A stretch of 64,000 nucleotides of DNA from Photobacterium obscurum (GCF_026191635.1 NZ_JAKRRW010000023.1:1-64000), one strand, 5' to 3'; shown: positions 8,694 through 19,362, numbered from the stretch's first letter. The notes: generated by a model not told the origin, from the letters alone. Translations and numbers: made by a program.

Positions 8694-9671
8694 ATGATCC
8701 AGGCTACAAAGAAAAAAGTCGCAGGAGCGCCAACGCCGATGGCGGGTTTGGCACTAGGGATTGCAAGCCTTGGCTGGTGCTGGGAAAACGGTGCCGATCT
8801 TCATGGCTATGGTCAGTTGATGGGGGCGGCTATAGCCTCGGTGTTACTGTCTATACTGCTGATCAAGTTTCTTTGTCATCCTAAGCTATTGTGGAATGAC
8901 CTGACTCATCCGGTGGTAGGCAGTGTGGTGCCTACTTTTGCCATGGGCATTATGGTGGTGTCGAATGCTGTCGGGCAGTTTGCCCCTGATGCCGGGCAGG
9001 CGTTGTGGTTGTTTGCCGTGATCCTGCACCTGATTTTCCTCGTGCTGTTTGCGTATCACCGAGTGGTCGACTTTGAACTTCACCATATGGTGCCGAGCTG
9101 GTTTGTTCCGCCTATTGGCATTATTGTCGCAGATGTCTCCTTTCCGGGAGGGGTACTGTTGCCGATCGCCGAAGGGGCGTTGTACTTCGGTATGGCCGTG
9201 TATGCCGTGATGCTGCCAGTGATGATTTACCGTTTGATTTTCAGCCATGAAATTCCCGATGCCGCTAAACCAACGATAGCCATCATGGCGGCACCTGCTA
9301 GCCTGTCATTAGCCGGTTACCTGACAGTGATGCAAGAGCCATCTCCGGTTGTAATTGGCCTGCTGGTGGGAATAGCGGTACTGATGACCTTTGTGATTTA
9401 TGTGGCCTTTTATCGTCTGCTGCGCCTGCCTTTCAGCCCTGGCTATGCTGCATTTACTTTCCCTATGGTGATCAGTGTAACGGCCTTGTTCAAGGTGGTG
9501 GCCTGGATGAGCGGTTTTGGTTTTGCTGCGCACTATATCAACCAAGTACATGCCCTCGCGACGATTGAACTATATGTGGCAACGGCGGTGGTGAGTTATG
9601 TTGCGCTGCGCTATCTCGCCCATTACCGCCCGATCACCAAGTTGCTCAAGCTGCAAGCTCAGGGGGCGTAA
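8694..9671 (+). CDS. TDT family transporter (TehA/Mae1 type)
   Basis: The 325-residue product has ten predicted membrane helices and the features of the tellurite-resistance/dicarboxylate transporter family, such as GSVVPTFAMGIMV near the start and FSPGYAAFTFPMVIS in the later helices. Homologues are anion channels or exporters of dicarboxylates or sulfite. The ATG at 8694 is preceded by CGGAGTGAGAAAG. The frame is open about 280 bases further upstream, but that part overlaps the divergent LysR gene and lacks membrane-protein character. Neighbouring LysR regulator suggests inducible expression. Confidence 0.8.
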   Translation: MIQATKKKVAGAPTPMAGLALGIASLGWCWENGADLHGYGQLMGAAIASVLLSILLIKFLCHPKLLWNDLTHPVVGSVVPTFAMGIMVVSNAVGQFAPDAGQALWLFAVILHLIFLVLFAYHRVVDFELHHMVPSWFVPPIGIIVADVSFPGGVLLPIAEGALYFGMAVYAVMLPVMIYRLIFSHEIPDAAKPTIAIMAAPASLSLAGYLTVMQEPSPVVIGLLVGIAVLMTFVIYVAFYRLLRLPFSPGYAAFTFPMVISVTALFKVVAWMSGFGFAAHYINQVHALATIELYVATAVVSYVALRYLAHYRPITKLLKLQAQGA

Positions 9672-9806
9672 TTCGTCTCTCTCTATGTATCTTGCCCGGA
9701 TTTTTCGCCCCGTAAAAATACGCGGACTGCCGGGCCTTTTGTGTTTGCAGCAAGTAGCTTATTGGTAGACAATCGTTGTAATTTTCTCTGTTCGTGAGAT
9801 ATCTGC

Positions 9807-12800
9807 GTGTTTACTGTTTATCACTCCAATCAGCTGGATCTGCTCAAATCGTTATTAGTTGAATTGATCCGCCTCAATCCTCTCGACAACCCGTTCGAGC
9901 AAGAACAAATTCTGGTTCAAAGCCCGGGTATGTCCCAATGGCTCAAGATGGAATTGGCGAAGTCGTTTGGTGTGGCTGCCAATATTGAATTCCCGCTGCC
10001 TGCGACCTATATCTGGACAATGTTTACCCAGGTACTGGATGATGTGCCGGAGCGAAGTGCGTTCAACAAAGAGGCGATGACCTGGAAGTTGATGCAGGTA
10101 CTGCCCCAGCAATTAGAGCAGCCCGAGTTTGAGCCGCTTAAACGTTATTTGGAAAACGATAGCGATAGCCTCAAGGTTTATCAGCTGGCCGAGAAAATTG
10201 CAGATATCTTCGACCAATATTTGGTATACCGCCCCGAGTGGATCCAGCTATGGGAAGCGGGTGAAACCGTCTCTGAGCTGGAGGGTGAACACCCGTGGCA
10301 GCCAATTCTGTGGCAGGCGCTGTATGATCACACGCTAGAGTTGGGCCAGTCGCCTTATCACCGTGCCAACCTGTACGAACACTTTATTGAAACACTGGAA
10401 AACTACGCCAACAGCGGAACTTTGCCGCCTGAACTGCCCCAGCGGCTGTTTGTGTTTGGCATTTCCTCATTGCCACCGCGTTATTTAGATGCACTTGCCG
10501 CACTGGGGGAACACATTGATGTCCACCTGATGTTTACCAACCCTTGCCGCTATTACTGGGGGGAGGTGCGCGACCGTAAATACCTCGCCCGGCTTGCCGC
10601 CAAGCAGCGCCTGCAAGTGAAATGGCTCGATGATCACAGCGAAATCGGCGAGCGAATTGAGCCGCTAAAAGGCAGTATTGAGGACAATGTACTTGATGCT
10701 GGCGGTGTCGCTGATATGCACCACGAAGTCGTGGGCAACAGCCTGCTAGCCTCGATGGGCAAGCTGGGGCGGGATAACCTGTATCTGTTGTCAGAAATGC
10801 AGGCGCAGGAGGTTGAAGCCTTTGTGGATATCGAACCAGACACGCTGCTGCATGCTATTCAGGCCGATATTTTGAATTTGGAAGACCGTCAGAATGACGA
10901 AATTCTGGATTCGAGCCACCATAAACTCCCCGTTGAGGCTGGTGATCACTCACTGTCAATCCATGCCTGTCACAGTCCGATGCGTGAAGTGGAAGTCCTA
11001 CACGACAAACTATTGGCGATGTTCGAGGCCGAAAGCGCGAATGGTCTGAAGCCGCGTGATGTGATTGTGATGGTGGCGGACATCAATGCCTATAGCCCGG
11101 CGATCCAGGCCGTGTTCGGCAATGCCCCGGGCAACCGCTATATTCCGTTTTCCATCTCTGACCGGACTGCGGAGCAGGAAAATCCGATCTTACTGGCTTT
11201 CCTGCGCCTGTTGACCCTGCCGGAAAGTCGTTGTAACGCTTCGGAATTGCTGGAGCTGTTGGAAGTGCCGGCAGTTATGAACAAGTTTGGCTTTGACGGC
11301 GATAGCTTCGAGAAAATTAAGCGCTGGATAGAAGAAGCCGGTGTCCGCTGGGGGCTAGATGGGCAGACCGCCTGTCAGTTTGAACTGCCCGAGCAGAACC
11401 AGAATACCTGGCTGTTTGGGATCCAGCGTATGCTGCTGGGCTATGCCATGCCCCACAGTGCCGGCCTGTTTGATGGTATTTCTGCCTATGAACAAGTGCA
11501 GGGGCTCGATGCGGAATTGGCCGGACAACTGGCTGGATTCATCGATAGCCTGATCGACTACCGCGAAAAGCTGGCCCAGTCGCAGACCGTCGCGGCCTGG
11601 ACAGATATTCTCAATCAGCTGCTGGATGACTTTTTTGCGGTTGAAGTGGAGGGCGAGCTGGTGCTTAAATCAATCCGCGATAATCTGCACCGCCTCCATG
11701 AACAGCTCGAAGATGCCGGCTATCAGACCTTGATCACCCCGGCAGTGCTGACCCAGTACCTGCAAGATAAGCTCTCGGGTGAGCGAGTGAGCCAGCGCTT
11801 CCTTGCCGGACAGGTTAACTTCTGTACCTTGATGCCTATGCGTTCGATCCCGTTCAAGGTCGTGTGTCTGCTGGGCATGAACGACGGCTCTTATCCGCGC
11901 AATATTGCTCCTGAAGGGTTCGATCTCATGAACGGGCGCACCAAGGCGGGTGATCGTTCCCGCCGTGATGATGACCGCTACTTGTTCCTCGAGGCGATTC
12001 AGTCGGCGCAGGAGACTCTGTATATCAGTTATGTCGGTCGCTCGATTCAGGATAACGCTGAAAAAGTCCCGTCGGTCTTGGTCAGCGAGCTGGTGGAATA
12101 TTGCCAGCAGGGATATTGCATGGCCGGTGACGAAGCTCAACCGGTTGATGAGTCAGCTGACCGTATCAAACAGCACTTAATTCATCACCACCCGCTGGTG
12201 CCTTTTAGCCCGAATGCCTTTTCTGGCGCGCATGCAAGTTATGCTGCCGAATGGTTGCCGGCAGCGGCAAGGGAAGGCGAGGCAAGCAAAGCGTTCCAGG
12301 TAACGGCATTAGATGCCGAGCCGCTGGAAGCGGGGCAAAGCTTGGTGCTTGAACTGGCCGAACTGCAGCGATTCTGGCGCCTGCCGGTGCGTTACTTCTT
12401 TAACCGTCGCTTAAAAGTGTTTTTCGAGCCGCCGATGGGCGTGATGGAAGATGATGAGCCATTTGTATTAAATGGCCTGGAAAATTATTTGATGCGTGAT
12501 GAGCTGTTGGCGTTATTGCTTGATGCCAAAGTCAATCATCACTGCGAAGACGAAGTCTTTGCATCGTTTGCTGCCGAACAGAAAGCGGCTGGTAACTTAC
12601 CCGTGGCCGCTTTCGGTGAACTCGATCTCGAGGCGACACGGGCTGAGGTGGTATCACTGGCCGATACGATTTTACCGCTGGTGAATAGCCCGCTTGACGA
12701 TCATGAGGTGGATATTGCTTTCCATGTCGATGGCCATGAGGTCCGGTTGCAAGGCTGGTTGAAGCAACGCTACCAGTCCGGCCTGGTTCGCTATCGCAGT

Positions 12801-13265
12801 GGCAAGATCCGCGCCCAGGATCAACTAACGGCCTGGTTTGATCACTTGTGTCTGGCGGTAAGCGGCCATGGTCAGCAGACACACCTGCTCGGTACTGATA
12901 AGCACCTTGTACTGCTGAAAGTAGATGCCGAACAGGCCCAGCGTTACCTGCAAGATGTTGTCGAGTTGTATTACCACGGATTGAACCAACCGCTGCCTTA
13001 TTTCCCGAAAACAGCCCTGGCTGGAATTCAGGCTTGTATCGGCCGTGACGGCAGCTGGAAAGATGACGAAGAGACCATTGAAAAGTCGCTGAAGAAAATG
13101 GCTGATAGTTTCAGTGACGGGTATCTGTTTCCGGGCGAGGGCTCCGACAGCTATATTGCCCGTGTCTGGCCGCAGTGGAGTGACGAACTGGCGGTTGATG
13201 CATCTCAGCTAGCTGGACGAGTGTTACAGGCAGCGATATTAAACAGTGAAGCGGTAGAACAATAG
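9807..13265 (+). CDS. recC: Exodeoxyribonuclease V subunit gamma RecC
   Basis: RecC is the Chi-recognition subunit of the RecBCD helicase-nuclease that processes double-strand DNA ends. The 1152-residue product starts MFTVYHSNQLDLLKSLL with a GTG codon and contains ILVQSPGMSQWLKMELA and RSIPFKVVCLLGMNDGSYPR, both characteristic of RecC (inactive helicase-like domains and a C-terminal nuclease-like fold). It is slightly longer than E. coli RecC (1122). It is the first gene of recC-recB-recD; E. coli ptrA is missing from the gap to recB. Confidence 0.95.
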   Translation: MFTVYHSNQLDLLKSLLVELIRLNPLDNPFEQEQILVQSPGMSQWLKMELAKSFGVAANIEFPLPATYIWTMFTQVLDDVPERSAFNKEAMTWKLMQVLPQQLEQPEFEPLKRYLENDSDSLKVYQLAEKIADIFDQYLVYRPEWIQLWEAGETVSELEGEHPWQPILWQALYDHTLELGQSPYHRANLYEHFIETLENYANSGTLPPELPQRLFVFGISSLPPRYLDALAALGEHIDVHLMFTNPCRYYWGEVRDRKYLARLAAKQRLQVKWLDDHSEIGERIEPLKGSIEDNVLDAGGVADMHHEVVGNSLLASMGKLGRDNLYLLSEMQAQEVEAFVDIEPDTLLHAIQADILNLEDRQNDEILDSSHHKLPVEAGDHSLSIHACHSPMREVEVLHDKLLAMFEAESANGLKPRDVIVMVADINAYSPAIQAVFGNAPGNRYIPFSISDRTAEQENPILLAFLRLLTLPESRCNASELLELLEVPAVMNKFGFDGDSFEKIKRWIEEAGVRWGLDGQTACQFELPEQNQNTWLFGIQRMLLGYAMPHSAGLFDGISAYEQVQGLDAELAGQLAGFIDSLIDYREKLAQSQTVAAWTDILNQLLDDFFAVEVEGELVLKSIRDNLHRLHEQLEDAGYQTLITPAVLTQYLQDKLSGERVSQRFLAGQVNFCTLMPMRSIPFKVVCLLGMNDGSYPRNIAPEGFDLMNGRTKAGDRSRRDDDRYLFLEAIQSAQETLYISYVGRSIQDNAEKVPSVLVSELVEYCQQGYCMAGDEAQPVDESADRIKQHLIHHHPLVPFSPNAFSGAHASYAAEWLPAAAREGEASKAFQVTALDAEPLEAGQSLVLELAELQRFWRLPVRYFFNRRLKVFFEPPMGVMEDDEPFVLNGLENYLMRDELLALLLDAKVNHHCEDEVFASFAAEQKAAGNLPVAAFGELDLEATRAEVVSLADTILPLVNSPLDDHEVDIAFHVDGHEVRLQGWLKQRYQSGLVRYRSGKIRAQDQLTAWFDHLCLAVSGHGQQTHLLGTDKHLVLLKVDAEQAQRYLQDVVELYYHGLNQPLPYFPKTALAGIQACIGRDGSWKDDEETIEKSLKKMADSFSDGYLFPGEGSDSYIARVWPQWSDELAVDASQLAGRVLQAAILNSEAVEQ

Positions 13266-13590
13266 TGGAAGTGGTGTAGGGAGGAAATGTAGTGTGGCCG
13301 CCAGCAAATCATTCTTATTTGTAGGGTGTTCGCTGTACGACCACAGGTCCAGAGGTAGACCAAATTTCTGGCGCTGATACTAACCAAACCACATCTGGTA
13401 AACCGTGAGTAAGTTCTCACATTGGTAGAATGAAATAGGATTCTACTCGTCGAAAAGTCTTTATAAGTGATTGATCACATTGCTAATGTGATCTTTATCA
13501 CTGAAGCCGAAGCGGGTGTTCGCGGTGTCGCAGACGTAGTGAACCGCTTCGGTATTATTTTATTTGCAACCAGACTCGGAAATACAATCA
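13266..13590. other. recC-recB intergenic region with two hairpins
   Basis: No gene is supported here. It contains two perfect inverted repeats: a 9-bp stem GATCACATT/AATGTGATC with a 3-base loop at 13473-13493, and a 9-bp stem CCGAAGCGG/CCGCTTCGG at 13507-13552 followed by TATTATTTTATTTG. The second could work as a weak terminator or attenuator before recB. In E. coli, ptrA occupies this position. Confidence 0.6.
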
Positions 13591-16500
13591 ATGGATCATT
13601 CAAATGCTGCCACCAAGCTGCAGCCAATGACTTTCCCTCTGCATGGGGCGCGTTTAATCGAAGCGTCTGCGGGGACGGGGAAAACCTTCACCATTGCGAG
13701 TTTATATTTACGTTTGTTATTGGGGCACGGAAGTGCTGAAACTCGTCATGCGTCAGAACTGACCGTCGATAAGATACTGGTTGTAACCTTTACCGAAGCG
13801 GCAACGGCTGAACTGAGAGACCGTATTCGGGCGCGCATTCATGATGCCCGTTTAGCATTCAGTCGGGGTGTCAGCCACGATCCGGTTATCCAGCCGTTGC
13901 TGGAGGAAATTAGCGACCATAAAACGGCCGCAAGCATTTTGTTGCAGGCCGAACGGCAAATGGATGAAGCGGCTATTTATACCATTCATGGTTTTTGCCA
14001 GCGGATGCTGACCCAAAATGCCTTCGAATCTGGTAGCCGTTTCAATAATGAATTTGTGACCGATGAAAGCCAGCTCAAAAGCCTGGTGGCGGCGGACTAT
14101 TGGCGTCGTAATTTCTATCATCTGCCGCATGCCTTGGCGAGCGAGGTACGCAATGTGTGGTCTTCGCCGGCAGCATTGCTGAAAGACATTGGCGGCAGCC
14201 TAACTGGGGCGCCCGTGAAGCTCAGTGTCGAGGCAATGAGTGATTCACTGGCCGAGTTGCACCAGCAGAACATGCAGCGTATTGATGATGTCAAAGCACT
14301 CTGGCGTGACAGTGAAGCCGACCTTGAGGCATTGATTGCCAATTCCGGTGTCAACAAGCGTAGCTATACCAAAAAGAGCCTGCCGACCTGGTTGGCTCAG
14401 GTGAGTCAGTGGGCGTTGATGCCGACCGTCAGTTATGATCTGCCCGATAAGCTGGATCGTTTTCACCAGCAGATCCTGATTGATAAAACGACCAAAGGTG
14501 ATGCCCCCGAGCATGCGGTATTTGTGGCGATTGCCGAGCTGCTGGATAACCCCGCGAATTTGCGCGACCCACTGATGGCCCATGCGATTGAGCAATGCCG
14601 AGACTTGCTGGCCAAGGCCAAGGAGCGTAAAGGCTGGCTCTCTTTCGATGACTTGCTGACCCAGCTTTCAGCGGCGATCGACAGCGATCAAGATGATCTG
14701 CTGGCAGAGCGGATCCGCAGCCAGTATCCGGTTGCGATGATCGATGAGTTCCAAGATACCGATCCGCTGCAATACAGTATCTTCAGCAGTATCTACACCA
14801 GCAAGCCGGAGTGCGGCCTGTTTATGATCGGGGACCCGAAACAGGCAATTTATGCTTTCCGTGGCGCAGATATCTTTACCTATATTCAGGCCCGCCGTCA
14901 GGTGCACGATCATTACACGCTCGATACCAACTGGCGTTCGACCGCCGACATGATCGCCTCGGTCAACACGGTTTTTGAGCAGCCTGACAGCCCGTTTATC
15001 TATGATCAGGATATTCAGTTCCTGTCGGTCAACCATAGCCCCAAGGCGCCTGAACGCAGCTGGTGGCTCGACAACCAGGCCCAGCATGCCCTGACTTTCT
15101 GGCATCAGGACAGTGTAGACGGCAAGCCTGTAACCAAAGGCAGCTATCAGCAGACGATGGCCGAGGCAACTGCTGCGCAAATCCAAAAGGTTCTGACCCA
15201 ATCGCAGCAAGGTAGTGCATTTTTCCAGGATAAAAGCAGCAAGAAACCGATTCAGGCCGGCGATATCGCGGTGCTGGTTCGTACCGGTAACGAGGGCAAA
15301 CTCGTTCGTAAGGCATTATCTGAGCAAGGCATTGCCAGTGTGTACCTGTCGAACCGAGACAGTGTGTTCTCAACTGCGGAAGCGGCAGACATTCAGCGTT
15401 TGTTACAAGCCGTGCTGACACCTGAAGATGAACGTGCGCTGCGTGCGGCATTGGCCTCGAGCCTGTTTGCACTCACCGCTGTTGAGCTAGATAAGCTCAA
15501 TAACGACGAAAATGAGTGGGAAATTGCGGTAAATAGCTTCAAAGAATATCGCAGGCTGTGGCAGAGCCGAGGCGTGATGCCGATGCTGCGCAGTGTCATG
15601 GCTAAGTGCAAAATTGCCGAACGCCTGCTTGCCGAGGAAGGCGGTGAGCGGCGTCTGACCGATCTGCTGCACATCGGCGAATTGCTTCAGGAAGCCAGCC
15701 AGACCCTAGACAGCGACTACGGGCTATTGCGTTGGTTGGCCGAGCATGTCGCCGAACCCAATGGCAATGCTGAAGATCAGATTCTGCGCCTGGAATCAGA
15801 GCGTAATCTGGTGCAGATCGTCACTATCCACAAGTCGAAAGGTCTGGAATATGATTTGGTCTTTATGCCGTTCGTCTGTAGCTACCGCGAAGTTGATAGC
15901 AAAAGCGAAGTAAAATATCACGACGAAGAAGCCAACCTCACCGTGCTGGATATCTCCAAGCAGGCGGACTCGATTGAAAAGGCTGATAAAGAACGCTTGG
16001 CGGAAGACTTGCGTCTTATCTATGTTGCCCTGACCCGTGCAGTGTATGGCTGTTACGTCGGGATGGCACCGATCCGTAAAGGCCGCAGTACCAAGGAGCC
16101 GACGGGCTTGCACCATTCGGCGATGGGGCACCTGGTGCAAAATGGTCAGGAAGGCGGTATTGCGGGATTGGAGCTCGCTCTTGCCAAACTGGCAGAGAGC
16201 CTGCCGGCGATAACGGTGGCCGAGCCGCCAGCACTGACAGATACCAAGTGGCAGCCGGCAGAGCAAGAAGCGCTTGAGCTTGCCCCTAGCCAGTTTACCA
16301 CCAGCATTGAGCGTAACTGGTGGATGACCAGTTATTCCAGCCTGGTCAAACAGGGACACCAGTCCCACCATGACAGTAGCCTGGATTTACCGGGCTTTGA
16401 TATCGAGTCGGCCGAGGAAGCGGTGGCAGACGGCGAAGAGCTGGCGGTTGAGCTTGAGCCTGAATATTCGATTTATACTTTCCCGCGCGGGGCGCGCCCG

Positions 16501-17193
16501 GGAACCTTTCTGCATACCGTATTCGAAGAAGTCGAATTTACTGCACCGGTCGATAGCCCCGAAACGGTGGCTGTCCTGACAGATCTACTGCAGAAAGAAA
16601 ACTATGATCTGGTGTGGCTGCCGGTATTGCAGCAATTGATTGAGGATGTGCTCAATAGTTCGCTAGACGGCAAGGGAATGAAGCTGGTGGACAAAACGCC
16701 TTCCCAGCGCTTGACCGAAATGGAGTTTTTGCTACCTATTGAGCTGCTTTCGTCGGCGATGCTGAACAAGGTGCTTGCTAAGCATGATGACGTATCGGCA
16801 AAAGCCGGCGAGCTGGGCTTTGCAACGGTCAGCGGCATGCTCAAGGGCTTCATCGACCTAGTGTTCGAACATGAAGGGAAATACTACGTACTCGACTGGA
16901 AATCGAACCATTTAGGTGATGATCCCAGTGTTTATCGGGGCGATCAGTTGGTCGAAGCCATGCGCGATCACCGTTACGATCTGCAGTACCAAATCTATGC
17001 CCTTGCACTGCAACGCTTCCTGCGCAGCCGGATCCCAGATTATGACTACGAAACCCACTTTGGCGGTGTCTATTATCTGTTCCTACGGGGAATGGAAGCA
17101 GGCAGTGACAGCGGTATTTTCCATGCCCGCCCAACCGAAGCACTACTGGCCGAACTAGACCGATTAATTGATGGAGAGCAGATTGATGCTTAA
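13591..17193 (+). CDS. recB: Exodeoxyribonuclease V subunit beta RecB
   Basis: RecB is the 3'-5' helicase and nuclease subunit of RecBCD. The 1200-residue product has a UvrD-like Walker A (ASAGTGKTFT, about residue 25-35), the motif II DEFQDTDPLQY, helicase motif IV-VI segments (IHKSKGLEYD, RLIYVALTRA) and a C-terminal RecB nuclease domain with GFIDLVFEH and YYVLDWKSNHLG, which hold the metal-binding Asp and the catalytic Lys. The ATG at 13591 is chosen; a TTG nine codons upstream is in frame. It overlaps recD by 8 bases, which suggests translational coupling. Confidence 0.96.
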   Translation: MDHSNAATKLQPMTFPLHGARLIEASAGTGKTFTIASLYLRLLLGHGSAETRHASELTVDKILVVTFTEAATAELRDRIRARIHDARLAFSRGVSHDPVIQPLLEEISDHKTAASILLQAERQMDEAAIYTIHGFCQRMLTQNAFESGSRFNNEFVTDESQLKSLVAADYWRRNFYHLPHALASEVRNVWSSPAALLKDIGGSLTGAPVKLSVEAMSDSLAELHQQNMQRIDDVKALWRDSEADLEALIANSGVNKRSYTKKSLPTWLAQVSQWALMPTVSYDLPDKLDRFHQQILIDKTTKGDAPEHAVFVAIAELLDNPANLRDPLMAHAIEQCRDLLAKAKERKGWLSFDDLLTQLSAAIDSDQDDLLAERIRSQYPVAMIDEFQDTDPLQYSIFSSIYTSKPECGLFMIGDPKQAIYAFRGADIFTYIQARRQVHDHYTLDTNWRSTADMIASVNTVFEQPDSPFIYDQDIQFLSVNHSPKAPERSWWLDNQAQHALTFWHQDSVDGKPVTKGSYQQTMAEATAAQIQKVLTQSQQGSAFFQDKSSKKPIQAGDIAVLVRTGNEGKLVRKALSEQGIASVYLSNRDSVFSTAEAADIQRLLQAVLTPEDERALRAALASSLFALTAVELDKLNNDENEWEIAVNSFKEYRRLWQSRGVMPMLRSVMAKCKIAERLLAEEGGERRLTDLLHIGELLQEASQTLDSDYGLLRWLAEHVAEPNGNAEDQILRLESERNLVQIVTIHKSKGLEYDLVFMPFVCSYREVDSKSEVKYHDEEANLTVLDISKQADSIEKADKERLAEDLRLIYVALTRAVYGCYVGMAPIRKGRSTKEPTGLHHSAMGHLVQNGQEGGIAGLELALAKLAESLPAITVAEPPALTDTKWQPAEQEALELAPSQFTTSIERNWWMTSYSSLVKQGHQSHHDSSLDLPGFDIESAEEAVADGEELAVELEPEYSIYTFPRGARPGTFLHTVFEEVEFTAPVDSPETVAVLTDLLQKENYDLVWLPVLQQLIEDVLNSSLDGKGMKLVDKTPSQRLTEMEFLLPIELLSSAMLNKVLAKHDDVSAKAGELGFATVSGMLKGFIDLVFEHEGKYYVLDWKSNHLGDDPSVYRGDQLVEAMRDHRYDLQYQIYALALQRFLRSRIPDYDYETHFGGVYYLFLRGMEAGSDSGIFHARPTEALLAELDRLIDGEQIDA

Positions 17194-19297
17194 GCGTTTA
17201 CAGGATCTAACCAAGCAGGGTGTATTGCGCCAGTTAGATTATCAATTTGCCAAATTTGTGGCGCAGCGTAGCCCTGATCCTCATTCCTCGCTGGTGGCTT
17301 TGGTTGCGGCGTTGGTGAGCCATGAACTGGGAAAAGGGCATGTCTGCCTGATGCTTAATAAGATAACAGCCCACTCTTTGTTTGGTTTGCCAAGCCGGGT
17401 GGCTGCCGCTTTGTTGGAAGGTCTGCCAGAGCCTGAGCTGTGGGCGGCAGAGCTGAAAGAGTTACCGGTTGTATCGGATATCGCAAATTGTGAGCAGCAG
17501 GCAACGCCACTGGTTCTGGACGGAGGCCGGTTATACCTGCATCGCTATTGGCATTTCGAGCAGCTAGTCGCCAGTAAGCTCCATCATACGGCGCAGTCGG
17601 TAGAACCTGCTGCCATTATGCCGTCAGTGCTGAACGAATTGTTTCCACGCACCTATACCTATTTGTATCAAGCGCTGCAGCAGCTCAAAAAGGCCGACTC
17701 TGGCAAGGCTAACACTGCTGAAACTCGTCAGAAAGAAGTGTGCGACAAGCTGGATGTTGTTCAGGCTGAGTCGCTCAACTGGAGCGAGATTGATGTCGTG
17801 CTTACCGCAGCCACCAAAGCGGAAGAACTCTCAGCGTTAGATGGGCTCGTTCCTCTGGCGACTTGCCTAAACTGGCAGAAGGTCGCGGCGGCGATGGCTA
17901 TTACCCGCCAGTTTGCAGTGATATCTGGTGGCCCGGGTACAGGTAAAACCACCACGGTGGCAAAACTACTGGCGGCGCTTGTGATGCAGGCAGAGCACGG
18001 CAGTTCGAATGGTGAGGTGGTGACGCCGAACATCAAACTTGTGGCTCCGACGGGGAAAGCGGCGGCGCGCCTGACGGAATCCATCGGTATGGCGGTCCAG
18101 TCGCTGCCGGTTGATCCCGAGGTACGAAAGCGCATCCCGACCCAGTCCAGCACCATTCATCGTCTGTTGGGCTCGGTGCCGAATCAGGTCGATTTTCGTC
18201 ATCATCGTGATAATCCCCTTCACCTTGATGTGTTGGTGGTCGATGAGGCCTCCATGGTCGACTTACCGATGATGGCTCGTCTGCTGGATGCCATGCCCCC
18301 CCATGCCAAGCTGATCCTTCTGGGCGATCGTGATCAGCTTGCGTCGGTAGAAGCCGGCGCGGTATTGGGGGATATCTGTGCTTTTGCCAGTCAGGGCTAT
18401 AGCCAACAGCAGGGGCTGTTGCTGAGTCAGCTGACGGGCTTTGACCTAACGGGCGGTTACCTAACCGGGATGGATGTGTTTGCCGGGCAGACGCAAACCG
18501 TTAGTCCGGTAGCAGATAGCCTGTGTATGCTGCAGAAGAGTTATCGTTTTCATGCCGAATCGGGTATTGGTAAGCTGGCAAAGGCGATTAATGACGGTAA
18601 TCCATACCATGTTGAGCAAGTGTGTCTGCATGGTTTTAAAGATATCAATCACTATCCGCTGAGCGCCGAAAGTTACCAGACCATGATCAATATGACGGTG
18701 ACTTTTTATCGCGACTATTTTGACGCTATCGAGCAGAGCAAAGAGCCCAAAGAGGTGCTGAAAGCTTTTTCTTCCGTGCGCTTATTATGTGCATTGCGAG
18801 AGGGGGACTTTGGGGTTGTTGGCTTGAACCAGCGTATCGAACGCGAACTGGTTCGGATTGGAAAAGTGAGCCAGGCCGATGAAACCTGGTATGAAGGACG
18901 CCCGGTGATGATCATCCGCAATGATCATGGTCTCGGTTTGTATAACGGTGATATCGGTATTGCCATGACTGATGGCAAGACTAATCCCGATAACCCGCAG
19001 CTACGGGTTTTCTTTGAAATGCCAGACGGTTCGATTCGTAGCGTGTTACCAAGCCGTTTGCCTGAACATGAAACCGTTTATGCCATGACAATTCATAAAT
19101 CTCAGGGCTCGGAGTTTGCCGATACGTTGATGGTATTGCCTGCCGATTTCAGCCCGATCCTAACACGCGAGCTGATTTATACCGGTGTGACCCGAGCCAA
19201 AGAGAAGCTCTATTTGTTTGCTCAGCCGGATGTTATTCAGCGTGCCGTGCGTTTGCGTACTGAGCGGGCCAGCGGGTTGGCCTGTTTACTTGGCTAA
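17186..19297 (+). CDS. recD: Exodeoxyribonuclease V subunit alpha RecD
   Basis: RecD is the 5'-3' helicase subunit of RecBCD. The 703-residue product has an N-terminal RecD domain, Walker A (GGPGTGKTTT), APTGKAAARL motif Ia, DEASMVDLPMM motif II and the C-terminal MTIHKSQGSEF and IYTGVTRAKEKL motifs of superfamily 1B helicases. The start ATG at 17186 lies inside the last codons of recB (the shared bases are ATGCTTAA), and the product then begins MLKRLQDLTKQG, as expected. A strong terminator follows. Confidence 0.96.
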   Translation: MLKRLQDLTKQGVLRQLDYQFAKFVAQRSPDPHSSLVALVAALVSHELGKGHVCLMLNKITAHSLFGLPSRVAAALLEGLPEPELWAAELKELPVVSDIANCEQQATPLVLDGGRLYLHRYWHFEQLVASKLHHTAQSVEPAAIMPSVLNELFPRTYTYLYQALQQLKKADSGKANTAETRQKEVCDKLDVVQAESLNWSEIDVVLTAATKAEELSALDGLVPLATCLNWQKVAAAMAITRQFAVISGGPGTGKTTTVAKLLAALVMQAEHGSSNGEVVTPNIKLVAPTGKAAARLTESIGMAVQSLPVDPEVRKRIPTQSSTIHRLLGSVPNQVDFRHHRDNPLHLDVLVVDEASMVDLPMMARLLDAMPPHAKLILLGDRDQLASVEAGAVLGDICAFASQGYSQQQGLLLSQLTGFDLTGGYLTGMDVFAGQTQTVSPVADSLCMLQKSYRFHAESGIGKLAKAINDGNPYHVEQVCLHGFKDINHYPLSAESYQTMINMTVTFYRDYFDAIEQSKEPKEVLKAFSSVRLLCALREGDFGVVGLNQRIERELVRIGKVSQADETWYEGRPVMIIRNDHGLGLYNGDIGIAMTDGKTNPDNPQLRVFFEMPDGSIRSVLPSRLPEHETVYAMTIHKSQGSEFADTLMVLPADFSPILTRELIYTGVTRAKEKLYLFAQPDVIQRAVRLRTERASGLACLLG

Positions 19298-19320
19298 CTT
19301 CAATTAGGTCACGTTGGGAA

Positions 19321-19351
19321 AAAGAGTCAGCCCAGGCTGACTCTTTTTTTT
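19321..19351. terminator. Bidirectional terminator between recD and argA
   Basis: A 10-bp stem AGAGTCAGCC/GGCTGACTCT with a 2-base apparent loop is flanked by A and T tracts on the two sides and separates the convergent recD and argA genes. Confidence 0.85.
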
Positions 19352-19362
19352 GCGGATAAACC

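Noticed and set aside
13205..13420. Minus-strand gene in the recC-recB gap
   Set aside because: The 71-codon frame overlaps the end of recC and has no ribosome-binding site, hydrophobic pattern or known motif.
13473..13493. CRP site before recB
   Set aside because: GTGATTGATCACA has only four bases between its GTGA and TCAC arms; a CRP site needs six, so it is treated as a hairpin.
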